DNA of 64,000 nt, taken from the NCBI GenBank assembly GCA_963790525.1, contig CAWBOV010000006.1:372001-436000 (forward strand). Direction: 5' to 3'. Positions 63,422 to 64,000 of the stretch are shown here, piece by piece (position 1 is the stretch's first letter; every line of letters begins with the position of its first letter). Both the position numbers and the translations under genes were made by a program. Under the pieces are notes generated by a model that was not told the origin of the DNA, searched no databases, and saw nothing but the letters and a program-made list of their open reading frames with translations. This DNA is from CAWBOV01 sp963790525 (lineage in GTDB: Bacteria; Actinomycetota; Actinomycetes; Mycobacteriales; Jatrophihabitantaceae).

Positions 63422-64000
63422 CACGCCTCCGGGGGGTTCTCGACGGTGTCCGCGAGCGTGGCGCGGTGTTCGTCGGTGATGAGCAGGTGGATGACGTCGC
63501 CGTCCTGGACGATCGTGGACTCGATCGGTATCTCGCCGACCCCGAAGCGGGTGATCATCGCCACCCGGCCGCCGGTGGCCTGCTGGACCTCGCTGAGGCG
63601 GTGCCCGATCCAGGACTCGTTCAGGTGACACTGAACCAGGGCCACGGCTCCGGACGGGTCGCGCCAGGTCTCCTGCGTCGATTCGCCCAGGATCTGGCGG
63701 AACAGGCGGTTGGCGGTCCACGGGACGGTCGCGATCGTGGGGATGCCCAGGCGCTCGTAGATCTCGGCGCGCTTGGCGTCGTAGATGCGGGCCACGACGG
63801 TGCGGACGTTGAACGTCTCGCGCGCCACCCGTGCGGCGATGATGTTGGAGTTGTCGCCGTTGCTGACGGCGGCGAAGGCTTCCGCCCGCTCGATACCGGC
63901 CTGGATCAGGGTGTCCTGGTCGAATCCCACGCCGGCGACCGTGGTCCCGGCGAACGTGTCGCCCAGGCGCCGGAAGGCGTTGGCGTCCTGGTCGATGACG
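63421..64000 (-). CDS. TrkA-type potassium uptake regulator, copy 2 (5' end cut by the window)
   Basis: The visible 193 codons contain the end of the TrkA_N domain (VGFDQDTLIQAGIERAEAFAAVSNGDNSNIIAARVARETFNVRTVVARIYD) and the TrkA_C domain (HLNESWIGHRLSEVQQATGGRVAMITRFG). The first Rossmann strand lies beyond 64000. It overlaps copy 1 by the ATGA at 63418-63421 region, so the two make a coupled pair probably forming one hetero-complex. Confidence 0.92.
   Translation of the reverse strand, partial: VIDQDANAFRRLGDTFAGTTVAGVGFDQDTLIQAGIERAEAFAAVSNGDNSNIIAARVARETFNVRTVVARIYDAKRAEIYERLGIPTIATVPWTANRLFRQILGESTQETWRDPSGAVALVQCHLNESWIGHRLSEVQQATGGRVAMITRFGVGEIPIESTIVQDGDVIHLLITDEHRATLADTVENPPEA

Overview
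The window is a stretch of chromosome from a high-GC Gram-positive bacterium (phylum Actinomycetota). The evidence is strong G/C bias at codon third positions, frequent GTG/TTG starts, and many families largely confined to actinobacteria (DUF3039, DUF3099, DUF3159, DUF3710, DUF4192, DUF4193, PimA/PatA, PIP synthase). Gene order from about 20 to 41 kb (thrS, HIT, pgsA, patA, pimA, LemA-like, pdxS, pdxT, yebC, ruvCAB, yajC, secDF, apt, rel) and from about 43 to 64 kb (ideR, sigB, dtd, DUF3039, sigA, ppgK, suhB, LytR_C, DUF4193, dut, DUF3710, OB-fold, DUF3159, trkA pair) follows the order I know from mycobacteria and other actinomycetes. The genus cannot be fixed from the sequence; a Sporichthya/Frankia-type soil actinomycete would fit, but that is a guess.

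Region 1 (1-20 kb) is accessory. It has an ABC exporter, a cobalamin riboswitch driving cbtB-cbtA (cobalt uptake), a MarR regulator next to an SRPBCC protein, an aldehyde dehydrogenase beside an F420-type (LLM) oxidoreductase, and a disulfide-type flavoprotein. It also has a secreted alpha-amylase, an Aes-type esterase, a 927-residue fusion of an FAD/NAD(P)-binding oxidoreductase with a TTC38-like TPR domain preceded by an 11-residue leader ORF, a secreted GH26-like hydrolase with a DNRLRE/CBM96-like domain, and a CapA-like lipoprotein.

Region 2 (20-41 kb) is core. It covers threonyl-tRNA synthetase, the phosphatidylinositol mannoside operon (coupled by 4-base overlaps), PLP synthase, LexA-controlled ruvCAB with a 40-codon mini-ORF between ruvC and ruvA, the YajC-SecD-SecF translocase accessory complex with an unusually enlarged SecD, adenine phosphoribosyltransferase and the (p)ppGpp synthetase/hydrolase.

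Region 3 (41-64 kb) is also core: a cyclophilin, DUF4192, glutamate synthase small subunit, iron regulator IdeR, two principal-type sigma factors (SigB and SigA), D-Tyr-tRNA deacylase, a helicase, a TRIC channel, polyphosphate glucokinase, inositol monophosphatase, dUTPase and two TrkA potassium regulators.

Two window-wide patterns matter. First, seven genes between 4.4 and 24.6 kb, including the essential thrS, carry about 18 single-base indels (16 insertions, 2 deletions), while nothing of the kind is visible from 24.8 to 64 kb; this looks like locally poor sequence quality. Second, at least ten genes have a TANNNT-type -10 box 6-8 bases before the start codon and no ribosome-binding site, which suggests leaderless transcripts. 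I saw no tRNA, rRNA, CRISPR array, insertion sequence or prophage.
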